Of a DNA stretch of 37,156 bases, positions 7,261 to 15,355 are shown piece by piece. The notes below the pieces were generated by a model. The model saw only the letters and a program-made list of their open reading frames with translations. It was not told where the DNA came from and ran no database searches. Within the stretch, counting starts at the first letter, position 1. Each line of letters begins with the position of its first letter. Origin of the DNA: Candidatus Latescibacterota bacterium (GTDB lineage: Bacteria; Latescibacterota; UBA2968; UBA8231); assembly GCA_009691525.1 (NCBI GenBank), contig SICG01000025.1, forward strand, positions 1 to 37,156. The letters run 5' to 3'. The position numbers were made by a program, and so were the translations under genes.

Positions 7261-8211
7261 AAGATACTGGTGCCCGGGGACGACCCGGTGCAGATGGCCG
7301 GCTCTCCCCAGTTAGCGCGGCTCAAGGAGTGGGGCGAGGTGGTCATCCACCACACGCGGCCCGCCGACAGCGAGGAAAAGGTCGCCCGGGCGGCCGATTG
7401 CGACATCATCATCAATACGCGGGGCATGGTCACCTGGCGGGAGGCCGAGTTGCGCGCCCTGCCCAAGCTGCGGCTGATCGCCCTCTGCTCCATCGGCACG
7501 GACATGATCGATCTGCAGGTGGCCAAGGAGCGGGGAATTGTGGTCGCCAACCTGCCCGGGCGCACGGCCCCGGTGGTGGCCGAGCACATGTTCGGGCTGA
7601 TGTTTGCCCTGGCCAAGGGCGCGGCCTTCCAGACTGCCGAGCTCAAGGCGGGCCGCTGGACGCGGCGCACCAATATCATGCTGCAGGGCAAGGTGCTGGG
7701 CATCGCCGGCCTGGGCCACATCGGCGCCCAGATGGCGCGGCTGGGCCGGGCCCTGGGCATGGAGGTGATTGCCTGGACCTTCAACCCTTCGGCGGAGCGC
7801 GGGCCACGGGCGGGGGTGCAGTTGGTGGAGTTCGAGGAGTTGCTGCGCCGGTCCGACGTGCTCAGTCTGCACGTCAAGCTGACCGACCAGACCCGCCACC
7901 TGATCGGGGCGCGCCAGTTGGAGCTGATGAAGCCGGGGGCGCTGTTGCTCAACGGGGCCCGGGGGGCGGTGGTGGACTTGGACGCGCTGGCGGTGGCGCT
8001 GGACAGCGGGCAGCTGGGCGGCGCGGCCCTGGACGTGTTTCCGCAGGAGCCCTTTCTGGAGCCCCATCCCATTCTCAAGTGCGAGCGGGTGGTGTTCACA
8101 CCCCATGCGGCTGACCAGACGCCCGAAGGGGTGGAGTTGCTCAATGAGGGGGCAGTGGACAATGTGATCGCCTTTCTGGAGGGCCGGCCGCAGAATAATG
8201 TGGCGGTCTAG
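7246..8211 (+). CDS. D-isomer-specific 2-hydroxyacid dehydrogenase
   Basis: The protein is 321 aa, typical for the D-2-hydroxyacid dehydrogenase family (phosphoglycerate, glyoxylate or hydroxypyruvate reductases), which interconverts 2-keto and D-2-hydroxy acids with NAD(P). The nucleotide-binding loop GLGHIG is at 155-160. The catalytic Arg, Glu and His are visible at R239 (NGARGAVVD), E268 (VFPQEP) and H287 (TPHAAD). No ACT or other regulatory domain is attached, so it is not the long form of SerA. The ATG start is preceded by AGAGAGG at a 5-6 base spacing. The gene runs divergently from the MDR operon and is followed after 162 bases by a TIM-barrel isomerase, consistent with hydroxypyruvate or sugar-acid metabolism. 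The exact substrate is not determined. Confidence 0.93.
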   Translation: MAERIKILVPGDDPVQMAGSPQLARLKEWGEVVIHHTRPADSEEKVARAADCDIIINTRGMVTWREAELRALPKLRLIALCSIGTDMIDLQVAKERGIVVANLPGRTAPVVAEHMFGLMFALAKGAAFQTAELKAGRWTRRTNIMLQGKVLGIAGLGHIGAQMARLGRALGMEVIAWTFNPSAERGPRAGVQLVEFEELLRRSDVLSLHVKLTDQTRHLIGARQLELMKPGALLLNGARGAVVDLDALAVALDSGQLGGAALDVFPQEPFLEPHPILKCERVVFTPHAADQTPEGVELLNEGAVDNVIAFLEGRPQNNVAV

Positions 8212-8373
8212 GGGAGCGTCGGGGAATGACCCACTTTGGCCTTTCCCGAGTCCCGGGCCTGCCGCCGACGCCCAGCCCTTCCCGCATGCCCTTTCCCGAC
8301 ATCCACTCTTCCCCGGAAAAGGCCATCGGGGTCATCTCCCCGCCGCTGAATCGCTAACCAAGGAGAGTTCTAT

Positions 8374-9213
8374 ATGTTCAGATCGCTATCCCCCGGCGCC
8401 ATCGGGGTCAAGGTGAGCAGTTTGGCAGAGGGCCTGGAGTTGGCGGCCCGGCACGGGTTTGAGGGGTATCATTTCAGCCTCAGCGAGGCGGCGCAGTTGG
8501 GCGTTGCGCAGACAGCGGAGTTGGCCGCTACCAACAAGGTGCGGCTTGCAGCTTGGGGGTTCCCGGTGAATTTCCGCGGCAGCGAGGCCGACTGGAAGAG
8601 GGATCTGGAGGCGCTGCCTGCCCTGGCGCGGGTGGCCGGCGAGCTAGGGGTGCGGCGCACCGCCACCTGGATCGTGCCCTGCTCCGACGAATTGACCTAC
8701 GAGGAGAACTTCAAATTCCACGCCACCCGCCTCAAGCCGGCTGCCGCGATCCTGGCCGGAGAGGGCATCCATCTGGGTTTGGAGTACATCGGCCCCAAAA
8801 CCTTGTGGTCGAGCAAGAAGTACCCCTTTGCCCATACCATGGAGCAGATGGGGGAACTGGCCCAGGCAGCGGGGCCCAATGTGGGCTTCCTGCTCGACGC
8901 CTGGCACTGGTACACGGCCGGTGAGACCATCGCCGATCTGGAGCAGCTTTCCCCCCAGCAGGCGGTGGACGTACACGTCAACGACGCGCCCGATTTGCCG
9001 CGAGAGCAGCAGGTGGACAATGTGCGCACCTTGCCCGGCGAAACCGGGGTGATCGATATCGCCGGTTTCCTGCAGACCCTGAAAAAGATCGGTTACGACG
9101 GACCGGTGATGGTGGAGCCCTTCAGCGAGAAGGTGCGGCAGCTGCCGGCCGAGGAGGCCTGCGCTGCCACCGCGGCGGCGCTGCAAAAGGTGTGGCGGCA
9201 GGCCGGTCTGTGA
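8374..9213 (+). CDS. Xylose-isomerase-like TIM barrel (sugar isomerase/epimerase)
   Basis: The protein is 279 aa of the PF01261 TIM-barrel family. Metal-ligand residues fit the family: E137 (LGLEYIGP), D175 and H178 (LLDAWHWY), H201 (VHVNDAP) and E248 (MVEPF). An AAGGAGAG ribosome site sits 6 bases before the ATG. The 162-base gap upstream (8212-8373) shows no gene and no convincing terminator. The stop overlaps the GTG start of the glycosyltransferase gene (GTGA), so the two are probably co-translated. It differs clearly in sequence from the TIM-barrel proteins at 5287 and 20681, so the three are not recent duplicates. The substrate is unknown. Confidence 0.9.
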   Translation: MFRSLSPGAIGVKVSSLAEGLELAARHGFEGYHFSLSEAAQLGVAQTAELAATNKVRLAAWGFPVNFRGSEADWKRDLEALPALARVAGELGVRRTATWIVPCSDELTYEENFKFHATRLKPAAAILAGEGIHLGLEYIGPKTLWSSKKYPFAHTMEQMGELAQAAGPNVGFLLDAWHWYTAGETIADLEQLSPQQAVDVHVNDAPDLPREQQVDNVRTLPGETGVIDIAGFLQTLKKIGYDGPVMVEPFSEKVRQLPAEEACAATAAALQKVWRQAGL

Positions 9214-10367
9214 GAGGGCGGGTCGCCCACGTCTCGCCCAGCGACCGCATCGTCCAGCTGCTCTTGCGCCCCGGCCTCCTGCGTCTGCAGGAGGCCGGTT
9301 TTGAGGTGACGGTCATCTGCGGCAAGGTGGCCATGGGGGAGGAGCTGGCCCGGACGGGGTTGCGGGTGATCTACATCCCCTTTGCGCGCGAAATCGAACC
9401 GCGCACGGATTGGGCCTGCGCCCGGGCGCTGTACCAGGTGCTGCGGCGCGAGCGCTTCGACATCGTCCATTCCCACAACCCCAAGGGCACCCTGTTGGGA
9501 CCGATGGTGGGCCAACTGGCCAGGGTGCCGGTGGTCACCCACACGGTACACGGCTTCCTGTTCAATGAGAATACCACGGGGTTGATGCGGGGCCTGGCCA
9601 TGGGCGCCGAGTTGTGGTGTGCCCGCTGGTGCGACCACCTGCTATTTCAGAGCGAGGAGGACCATCATTTTGCCCTGAGCCACCGCTTCAAGGCACCGGA
9701 GCGGCTGCACCTGGTGGGCAATGGCATCGACGAGCGCCGCTTCGATCCGGAGCGCCACCCGGAGGCCAGGCAACACAAACGCCGCGAGTTGGGGCTGGAG
9801 GAGGGGCACCTGGTGGTGGGCATGGTGGCGCGGCTGGTGCGGGAAAAGGGGTATCTCGAGTTTTTTGAGATGGCCGGCCGGCTGGCCCGCGAATTCCCGC
9901 AGTTGCGGCTGCTGGTGGTGGGCATCACCGAGCCGGATCAGTCGGACGCCCTCGACCCACGGCCCCTGATCGCCGCCCACGGGCTGGAGGGCCGCTGCCT
10001 GGTGCTGGAGCAGCGCCAGGACATGCCCGAGCTGTACTTGTGTATGGATGTGGCGGTGCTGCCCTCCCACCGCGAAGGCATCCCGCGGGCCCTGATGGAA
10101 GCGGCGGCCATGGGGGTGCCCATCGCCGCCACTGACATCCGCGGCTGCCGCGAGGTGATCGTCCCCGGAGAGACGGGGCTGCTCTTCCCGCTCAAGGACG
10201 TGCAGGGTTTCACTGTTGCGGTGCGTCGTCTGCTCCTAGATGCAGGGTTGCGCCGGCGTCTGGGCCAGGCGGGCCGGCAACGGGTGCTGGCCCACTACAC
10301 CGAAGCCCGCACCACCGGGCGCATCATCGCCTGTTACGAGCGCTTTCTCAGTGAGCGGAGGGCCTAA
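9210..10367 (+). CDS. GT4-type (GT-B) glycosyltransferase
   Basis: The protein is 385 aa if started at GTG 9210, which overlaps the previous stop as GTGA and has GGCAGG 7 bases upstream. GTG 9192 would add six residues and is a weaker choice. The N-terminal domain carries the HSHNPKGTLLG donor-fold segment. The C-terminal domain has VGMVARLVREKG and the EX7E-type retaining-transferase motif in SHREGIPRALMEA (Glu near 289 and 297). Such enzymes transfer a sugar from a nucleotide donor to a lipid- or protein-linked acceptor at the cytoplasmic membrane face. It is a lone glycosyltransferase without flippase or polymerase genes nearby. The propeller sensor gene starts three bases after its stop. 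Confidence 0.92.
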   Translation: MRGRVAHVSPSDRIVQLLLRPGLLRLQEAGFEVTVICGKVAMGEELARTGLRVIYIPFAREIEPRTDWACARALYQVLRRERFDIVHSHNPKGTLLGPMVGQLARVPVVTHTVHGFLFNENTTGLMRGLAMGAELWCARWCDHLLFQSEEDHHFALSHRFKAPERLHLVGNGIDERRFDPERHPEARQHKRRELGLEEGHLVVGMVARLVREKGYLEFFEMAGRLAREFPQLRLLVVGITEPDQSDALDPRPLIAAHGLEGRCLVLEQRQDMPELYLCMDVAVLPSHREGIPRALMEAAAMGVPIAATDIRGCREVIVPGETGLLFPLKDVQGFTVAVRRLLLDAGLRRRLGQAGRQRVLAHYTEARTTGRIIACYERFLSERRA

Positions 10368-10369
10368 CA

Positions 10370-13059
10370 ATGGCCGGGTGTCTCTTCCTGCTCTTCGGGG
10401 TTTTCCCCCTCGCGGTTTTTGCCCACAATGGCCAGGTGGCTCTGGCCGTGCCGGTGCAGGGCATTGTGGTAGATGGCGACCTCGGGGACTGGCCGGCAGA
10501 GATGCGCACCTATCCCCTCATGCACACGGTGGCGGGCACACCTCCCCAGAGCAAAGCTGATTTTACCGGCACCTTCAGGGTCGGTTATGAGGTCTCTGCA
10601 AACGCGCTTTATATAGCTGTAGAAGTGCGGGATGAATCCATAGTGACCAAGCCGGACGAATGGCATATCTGGAATTCCCAGGACGGCTGCCAGGTCTTGG
10701 TGGACTGGGAGCACGGCGCACTGGCGCGGCTGGCGCAGTACACGGTCTACGGCGACTTGGGGCGGGCCTATGCAGGCAGTGGGGTTGTGGAGCTGGCAGC
10801 CAGGGAGGAGGTGCACCTCGGGGTGCGGCGGTGCCTGGGGGTCCATCGGTACGAGTGGCGGATCGATATGGGCGCTTGAGCGGCGGGACGCTGCAACTCC
10901 GACCGGGCATGGTGCTGGGATTGGGGGTGGCGGCCAGCGATGTGGATGTGGATAGCTCTGTGTCTTGGCTGGGGCAGCGTGGTGGCCAACCCTTTCGCTC
11001 CCTTGGATGATCTTGGGGATGTCGTGCTGGTGGAGAGCGAGGCCGCAGTGGGGCGGGTGGAAGGGAGGTTGGTGTGGGAGGACACCGGCGAGGCTGCCAG
11101 GTACGGAGGTGTGCGGTTGGAGCAGCCGGGCATGCAGGTGGTGGTGCGCACCGACCGCACTGGTCGATACGGGGTGGAGGTGCCGGCGGGTCGCTATCAC
11201 CTAGCCCCCTGGATCGGCGGGGAAAAACAAGAGGTGGAGGTGAAGCCGGGCAGCGCAGCCGAGGCCAGCGCGAGGGTCAGGTCTCCCGAAGGGAAGGTGG
11301 TTCGGGCAGGGGAAGGCAGGAGGAAGAAGATGGGTCCGCGGGTACATCGGGGGTCGTGGACTACCTGGGAGACCCAGGATGGCCTGCCCTCGTACGTGCG
11401 CGCCCTGGCCCAGGACCAGCGGGGGAATATGTGGTTTGCCCATGGGGTAAAAGGGGTCAGCTACTGCGACGGCGAGCACTGCGCCGAACTCGCGGCTGAG
11501 GACGGCCTGCCAGCGCACAAAATACTGGCCCTGCATGCAGATCAGCAGGGGAGGTGTGGCTGGGCACTGAGGGAGGCGGGGTGAGTTGCTACGACGGAGC
11601 GCGCTTTACCACCTACACTGCCGAGGATGGGCTGGGCAACAATACCGTACAGGCCATCGGCGTGGACCATAGAGGCGAGGTGTGGTTCGGCACTTGGGGA
11701 GGTGGGGTCAGCTCTTATACCGGGGCGCGCTTTGCCAACCTGACTGTGGCCGAAGGCCTGGCCGGGAATAACGCCTGGGCCACAGGCGAGGATGGGTAGG
11801 GCAATCTGTGGTTCGCCCTGCGGGACGGCGGGGTGAGTCGCTGTGAGGGCAAGGTGTTTACCACCTTCACCCCCAAGGAAGGCCTGGCGCACACCTGCAT
11901 ACGCTCTCTGCTCATCGATCACCAGGGGGTGTTGTGGTTCGGCAGCGAAAAGAAAGGAGTGAGTCGGTACGACGGGAAAAAACGGCAGACCTTCACCAGC
12001 GCCGATGGGCTGGTCAATGATGATGTATTGCCCATCGCCGAAGACCACCAGGGGAATGTGTGGTTCGGCACCGAGAAGGGGGGCGTGAGTCGGTTTGATG
12101 GGCAGAGTTTTGTCAACTTCACCACTGCCAATGGGTTGCCGGATAACAATGTTTCTGCGCTGCTGGTCGATAGGGGCGGCGTGGTGTGGGTGGGGACGGA
12201 CAAGGGCATCTGGCGGTACGACGGAGATGGTTTCACCACCCTCGGCGAGCAAGAAGGGCTACCAACCGGCGGTGTGCTCAGCCTGTTGGAGGATCATCAA
12301 GGTCTGGTATGGGCCGGCGGGGTAAGTAGTCTGAGCCAGTGGGATGGGACCCGTTTTAGCCGCCATTTCACCGCTGAGGACGGCATGGCCGAAGGCCCGG
12401 TGCGGTGCTTGTGGGAGGACCGAGAAGGCCGGCTGTGGATCGGTTGTGATGGCGGTGGAGTGGGGGTGTTCGACGGCCAGGTATTCCAGCGTTTGGGTCG
12501 GCGCGATGGCCTGGCCCACGACGTAGTCAACGATATCTTCCAGGATCGCCACGGGGATCTGTGGTTTGCCACCCATGGTGGGGTCTCCTGGTACCGTCCT
12601 GGCCACACCCTGCCGCTAGTTTTCCTGAAGGACGTGGTTGCGGACCGCCCGTACGGGCCGGTTGAAGCTGTGGAACTGCCCTCCTCCCAAGATTATCTGG
12701 CCTTTGAATTTTGTTCTGTCAGCTTCAGGGCTGCTGACGAATTGGTCTACTGTTATCCACTAGAGGGTTATGACCGCGAGTGGTGCACCACCCGCAGCCT
12801 CAAGGCCGAGTACCGCGATTTGCCAGTTGGGGAATATGTGTTCCAGGTGCAGGCGGTCGATCAGGACCTGAATTACTCAGCGTTGCCAGCCAGGGATCCC
12901 CGAGGTCCTTCGATCGACAACGGTCTCCGATTCACGCGTGGTGGGGGCTTTGGCAATACGGACGGGGGAGTAGCAATCCCAAACTCATCGCTTCGCCTGC
13001 CTACCCTTCATGACCAGATTAATACTCAGAACGGTGCCCGATTGGTGAGGATCAAGTAA
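10370..13059 (+). pseudogene. Broken CBM9-like / ten-blade propeller / Y_Y_Y sensor gene
   Basis: Reading through the breaks gives a signal peptide (MAGCLFLLFGVFPLAVFA), a CBM9-like domain (to about 11030), a carboxypeptidase-regulatory-like beta domain (about 11050-11270) and ten 'two-component regulator propeller' repeats of about 41 residues (about 11345-12610). A Y_Y_Y-type domain follows (about 12660-12890). The frame breaks are 10870-10872 (GGG, one G lost), 10971-10974 (GGGG, one G gained), 11548-11551 (GGGG, one G lost) and an in-frame TAG at 11797-11799 where the repeat pattern expects a residue such as Gln (DGxGNLWF). After the Y_Y_Y region the sequence loses family resemblance and stops at 13059, without the membrane helix and kinase usual in hybrid sensors. 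The GGAGGG ribosome site and start are intact. It follows the glycosyltransferase gene by two bases. Confidence 0.8.
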
Positions 13060-13093
13060 CCTGTAACGCTGCGCAGAAATGTTTGGTGAACCC

Positions 13094-13145
13094 GCCGCGG
13101 GGCAGGGCCGGCGAATGAGGCCACGCTGGTCCCCTGCCCTGCGGC
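13094..13145. terminator. Long inverted repeat between convergent genes (possible bidirectional terminator)
   Basis: A 14-bp arm at 13094-13107 pairs with 13132-13145 with one mismatch, around a 24-nt loop. It lies between the end of the propeller pseudogene and the end of hicB, which converge here. There is no T-run on either side, so it is at best an imperfect terminator. Confidence 0.45.
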
Positions 13146-13151
13146 ACCTAT

Positions 13152-13481
13152 TTACCCGCCTGCTACCGCCTTCTCCAATACCTCCTGCAGGTAGGCGTTC
13201 ATACTGAGGCGGTGGCGGGCGGCTTCTAGGGCGACCCGGCGATGCAGGTCGGGGTTGGTGCGGAGGATCAGCTTTCCGGAGAAAGGCTTCTCCGGCGATC
13301 TGCCCTGCTCCTGGCAAAAGGCCAGGTACTCCTCGACAGACTTGCGCATCTCTTGGCGCAATTCTTTTATGGAGGAACCGTAGAAGGAGATCACATCGTT
13401 GGTATTGACCACTGTTCCGTGGAAGGTTTCGCGCTCGGGGTCGAATTCAAACACCCCCATATAGCCTTTGTACTCGATCAT
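13152..13481 (-). CDS. hicB: HicB-family antitoxin
   Basis: The protein is 109 aa. The N-terminal half is the HicB RNase-H-like partner domain (MGVFEFDPERETFHGTV; SIKELRQEMRKSVEEYL). The C-terminal half is a ribbon-helix-helix DNA-binding segment (LILRTNPDLHRRVALEAA, then SMNAYLQEVLEKAV). HicB binds and inhibits the HicA mRNase and represses the operon. The ATG overlaps the hicA stop by four bases (ATGA), so translation is coupled. The order is toxin first, antitoxin second, as is common for hicAB. Both genes look intact, in contrast to the damaged genes around them. Confidence 0.92.
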   Translation of the reverse strand: MIEYKGYMGVFEFDPERETFHGTVVNTNDVISFYGSSIKELRQEMRKSVEEYLAFCQEQGRSPEKPFSGKLILRTNPDLHRRVALEAARHRLSMNAYLQEVLEKAVAGG

Positions 13482-13732
13482 GGTCTCACTCCCGCGTTTT
13501 CCAAAAATCTGCGCAGATCCCTCACCGCGCCTTTGTCCATATCTGGACTGGGGTGGGGGCGATGAAATACCGCTACACGGTCATTGAGCAACACGGCTAC
13601 TCTTGAGCCGGCGCGTTCGCTGAGGGTCGCTCCCAAGGCCTTCAACAGCGTTTCGACCTCTCGCCAGCGGATGGTGCCGGATATCGGCTGGGCAAAGATC
13701 GCTTCGAGGGTCTTGTGGCGGCTTTTATTCAT
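13478..13732 (-). CDS. hicA: HicA-family mRNA interferase toxin
   Basis: The protein is 84 aa, the typical HicA size, with a double-stranded-RNA-binding-like fold. Family features include WREVETLLKALGA (helix 1), GSRVAVLL (strands) and the VFHRPHP segment carrying the conserved His used for RNA cleavage. HicA cleaves mRNA and blocks translation unless bound by HicB. The start is ATG 13732. The DNA just upstream is AT-rich with direct repeats, and the -10-like sequence lies so close to the ATG that the transcript may be almost leaderless. Confidence 0.92.
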   Translation of the reverse strand: MNKSRHKTLEAIFAQPISGTIRWREVETLLKALGATLSERAGSRVAVLLNDRVAVFHRPHPSPDMDKGAVRDLRRFLENAGVRP

Positions 13733-13740
13733 ACTTTATA

Positions 13741-13760
13741 TGATAGCACCATGTGATAGC
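13741..13760 (-). promoter_or_regulatory. Direct-repeat candidate operator upstream of hicA
   Basis: TGATAGC occurs at 13741-13747 and 13754-13760, a 13-base period, directly upstream of hicA in an AT-rich stretch (tttatatgata). Position and size suit a HicB ribbon-helix-helix operator, but this is inferred only from position. Confidence 0.35.
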
Positions 13761-13800
13761 CCTGGCAACTCATAGAGGCAGCTTTCTAGAGAGCTTCTCC

Positions 13801-13989
13801 ATGCCCCTCCCCCCCTCCCTCATCCTCATCGCCGACGACAACGCCGACAGCGCCAGCCTGGTGCGGCAGCTTTTGGAGCAGGCCGGGTACCGCACCGCCA
13901 TGGCGCGCGATGGGGAGGAGGCGCTGCGGCAGGTGGAAGTGTTGCAGCCGGATCTGCTCAAGAAGATGCACCGCTACGGCATCGGCTGA
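13801..13989 (+). pseudogene. Truncated response-regulator receiver (internal deletion remnant)
   Basis: ATG 13801 opens a 62-residue frame. The first part is a clear receiver-domain N-terminus: ILIADDNADSASLV (acidic DD pair), LLEQAGYRTAMARDGEEALR and LQPDL. Just where the phospho-acceptor strand should follow, the sequence switches to LKKMHRYGIG and stops. The phosphorylation Asp, the Thr/Ser and the Lys are therefore all missing, which suggests a deletion joining an early receiver piece to the tail of another gene or of the same gene. No good ribosome site precedes the ATG. A 16-base near-palindrome centred on TCTAGA lies just upstream (about 13782-13797). It is very unlikely to be functional. 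Confidence 0.65.
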
Positions 13990-15090
13990 TCAGCGTTTCT
14001 TCCCCCTGACGATCCCCTCCGCCACCATCTTCTCAAACGCCCGCAGCTCCTTTGCCCCGTCCAGCACCCCGATCTCCAGGTGGAAGTGACGCACCTCGCC
14101 GGGCTGGATATGTTGGAGATAGCCGTGTTTGCGGTTCCAGGCCCGGCCCAGCATGGAGCAGTTGCCCGGCTCGATGCCCATGATGTAGGTGCCCCGCTGG
14201 AAATGCTGCCAGTGGTTGAGGATGGGGATCTCTGTGCGCGGGAATTTCCAGTACAGGCCCAGGCCCAGCCGGTCGTTAAGCAGACCCACGTGGACGTTGC
14301 CCTCCCGGTCGGCCAGGGGGCGGTGCACAAAGACGTTGTCGTGGGCCTTTTTTTGTGGGGCGCCCACCACGCTGTAGGCTTCGGGGCCTACCTCTTCGTC
14401 CTTGAGCCATTCGGTGGTGCGGGCGCTGTGGACGATCACCCGGGTGCCTCGGTCGAGCAGGGGAAAGCCGGGGTTACAGTGGTACACGAACATCAGAGGG
14501 GAGCGGTCGACGCCCAGGTTTTCGATGCGGTCGTGGATGGTGAAGCGCCGTTCGCCGAGGTTCATCCTGATCTCGCGGGTCAGCTCCAGAAAGGTGCCAA
14601 AGACCACGGCCTCGCGCATCTTGCCGCGGATGCGGATCACGTAATCCTCGCCCTCCCAGTTGGCATCGGCCACCACGTTTTTGGCCGGGATAAAGGAGAG
14701 CCGGCCGTGCAGGCCCAGCTCCTGGTTCTCCTCCAGAGGGTCAACCTCGGGGTGGCCGGTGAAGCTCATGCCGCAGCTGAGCACCAGGCCGGCGTAGAAA
14801 CCGCGCATCCAGCCGTACCCCTGGGGCTCGTAGAAGGCCGGGCCCACGTCGCCGGTGTTGCCCCGGAAACACAGGGACATGCCCTTGTAGTGGGCCGAGG
14901 CGATGTCGAGGGCACGGCCCGGCAGCACTGAAAAACACAGTCCCGAGGCGTTGAATACCTCGATGAGGCCGGCGCCGCGTTCGTTGCCCTCCACCAGTTC
15001 GGCACGGCGGGTGCCGGCTACCTGACTCATATCGCCCACCAGTTCGCGCACCTGCTGGGGGGTATAATTCCTGCCAAAAAGTAGGGGCAT
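13990..15090 (-). CDS. DUF4432 / aldose 1-epimerase-like protein
   Basis: The protein is 366 aa. The start is ATG 15090 with AGGAGG 7 bases upstream; the open frame extends further but the extra residues lack family character. It resembles the DUF4432 branch of the galactose-mutarotase-like superfamily: beta-sandwich sequence with RALDIASAHYKGMSL early, then DRIENLGVDRSPLMFVYHCNPGFPLL, and WQHFQRGTYIMGIEPGNC near the C-terminus, where HCN and EPGN supply likely active-site residues. It probably acts on the anomeric carbon or ring form of a sugar or sugar acid. It stands alone on the minus strand. Its stop codon abuts the receiver remnant, which converges from the other side. Confidence 0.85.
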   Translation of the reverse strand: MPLLFGRNYTPQQVRELVGDMSQVAGTRRAELVEGNERGAGLIEVFNASGLCFSVLPGRALDIASAHYKGMSLCFRGNTGDVGPAFYEPQGYGWMRGFYAGLVLSCGMSFTGHPEVDPLEENQELGLHGRLSFIPAKNVVADANWEGEDYVIRIRGKMREAVVFGTFLELTREIRMNLGERRFTIHDRIENLGVDRSPLMFVYHCNPGFPLLDRGTRVIVHSARTTEWLKDEEVGPEAYSVVGAPQKKAHDNVFVHRPLADREGNVHVGLLNDRLGLGLYWKFPRTEIPILNHWQHFQRGTYIMGIEPGNCSMLGRAWNRKHGYLQHIQPGEVRHFHLEIGVLDGAKELRAFEKMVAEGIVRGKKR

Positions 15091-15142
15091 GGTCGTCCTC
15101 CTGGTGAGGGGGTCGCTGATTTTTTGCGCCATAATGGAGGGG

Positions 15143-15171
15143 AAGATAAAAGGTTGCAGCACAGCGCACAA
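15143..15171 (-). promoter_or_regulatory. Candidate promoter for the DUF4432 gene
   Basis: On the minus strand, TTGTGC (15171-15166) and TATCTT (15148-15143) are separated by 17 bases, about 50 bases upstream of the start codon. Confidence 0.35.
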
Positions 15172-15282
15172 GCCATCGTTTGACCTGGGAGCGGGGATTC
15201 CGTAGCATATTCCGTCGGCGCCGCGCAAAAGCACGGCGTCCTGACAGGCGCTTACCTGGGGGGATTTTTCTCGGGGACATTA

Positions 15283-15291
15283 TGCTATAAA
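15283..15291 (+). promoter_or_regulatory. Candidate extended -10 promoter for the HD-GYP gene
   Basis: TGCTATAAA (15283-15291) fits an extended -10 (TGn then TATAAA), about 65 bases before ATG 15356. The -35 region is only a weak T-rich stretch near 15264. The rest of the 265-base divergent gap (15091-15355) shows no gene. Confidence 0.35.
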
Positions 15292-15355
15292 TTATCTTGG
15301 TTGATGACCGGCGGGTTGCAGCATCTTGTATCTTGTGCCTTCACAGAAGAGACCA

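Noticed and set aside
11797..11799. TAG in the propeller gene as a recoded (pyrrolysine or suppressor) codon.
   Set aside because: No system for it is visible, the gene also has three frameshifts, and a CAG to TAG change explains it simply.
13740..13990. The receiver remnant with upstream codons back to 13753 as a complete 78-residue protein.
   Set aside because: The receiver core is cut before its phosphorylation site and the upstream codons have no ribosome site or family match.
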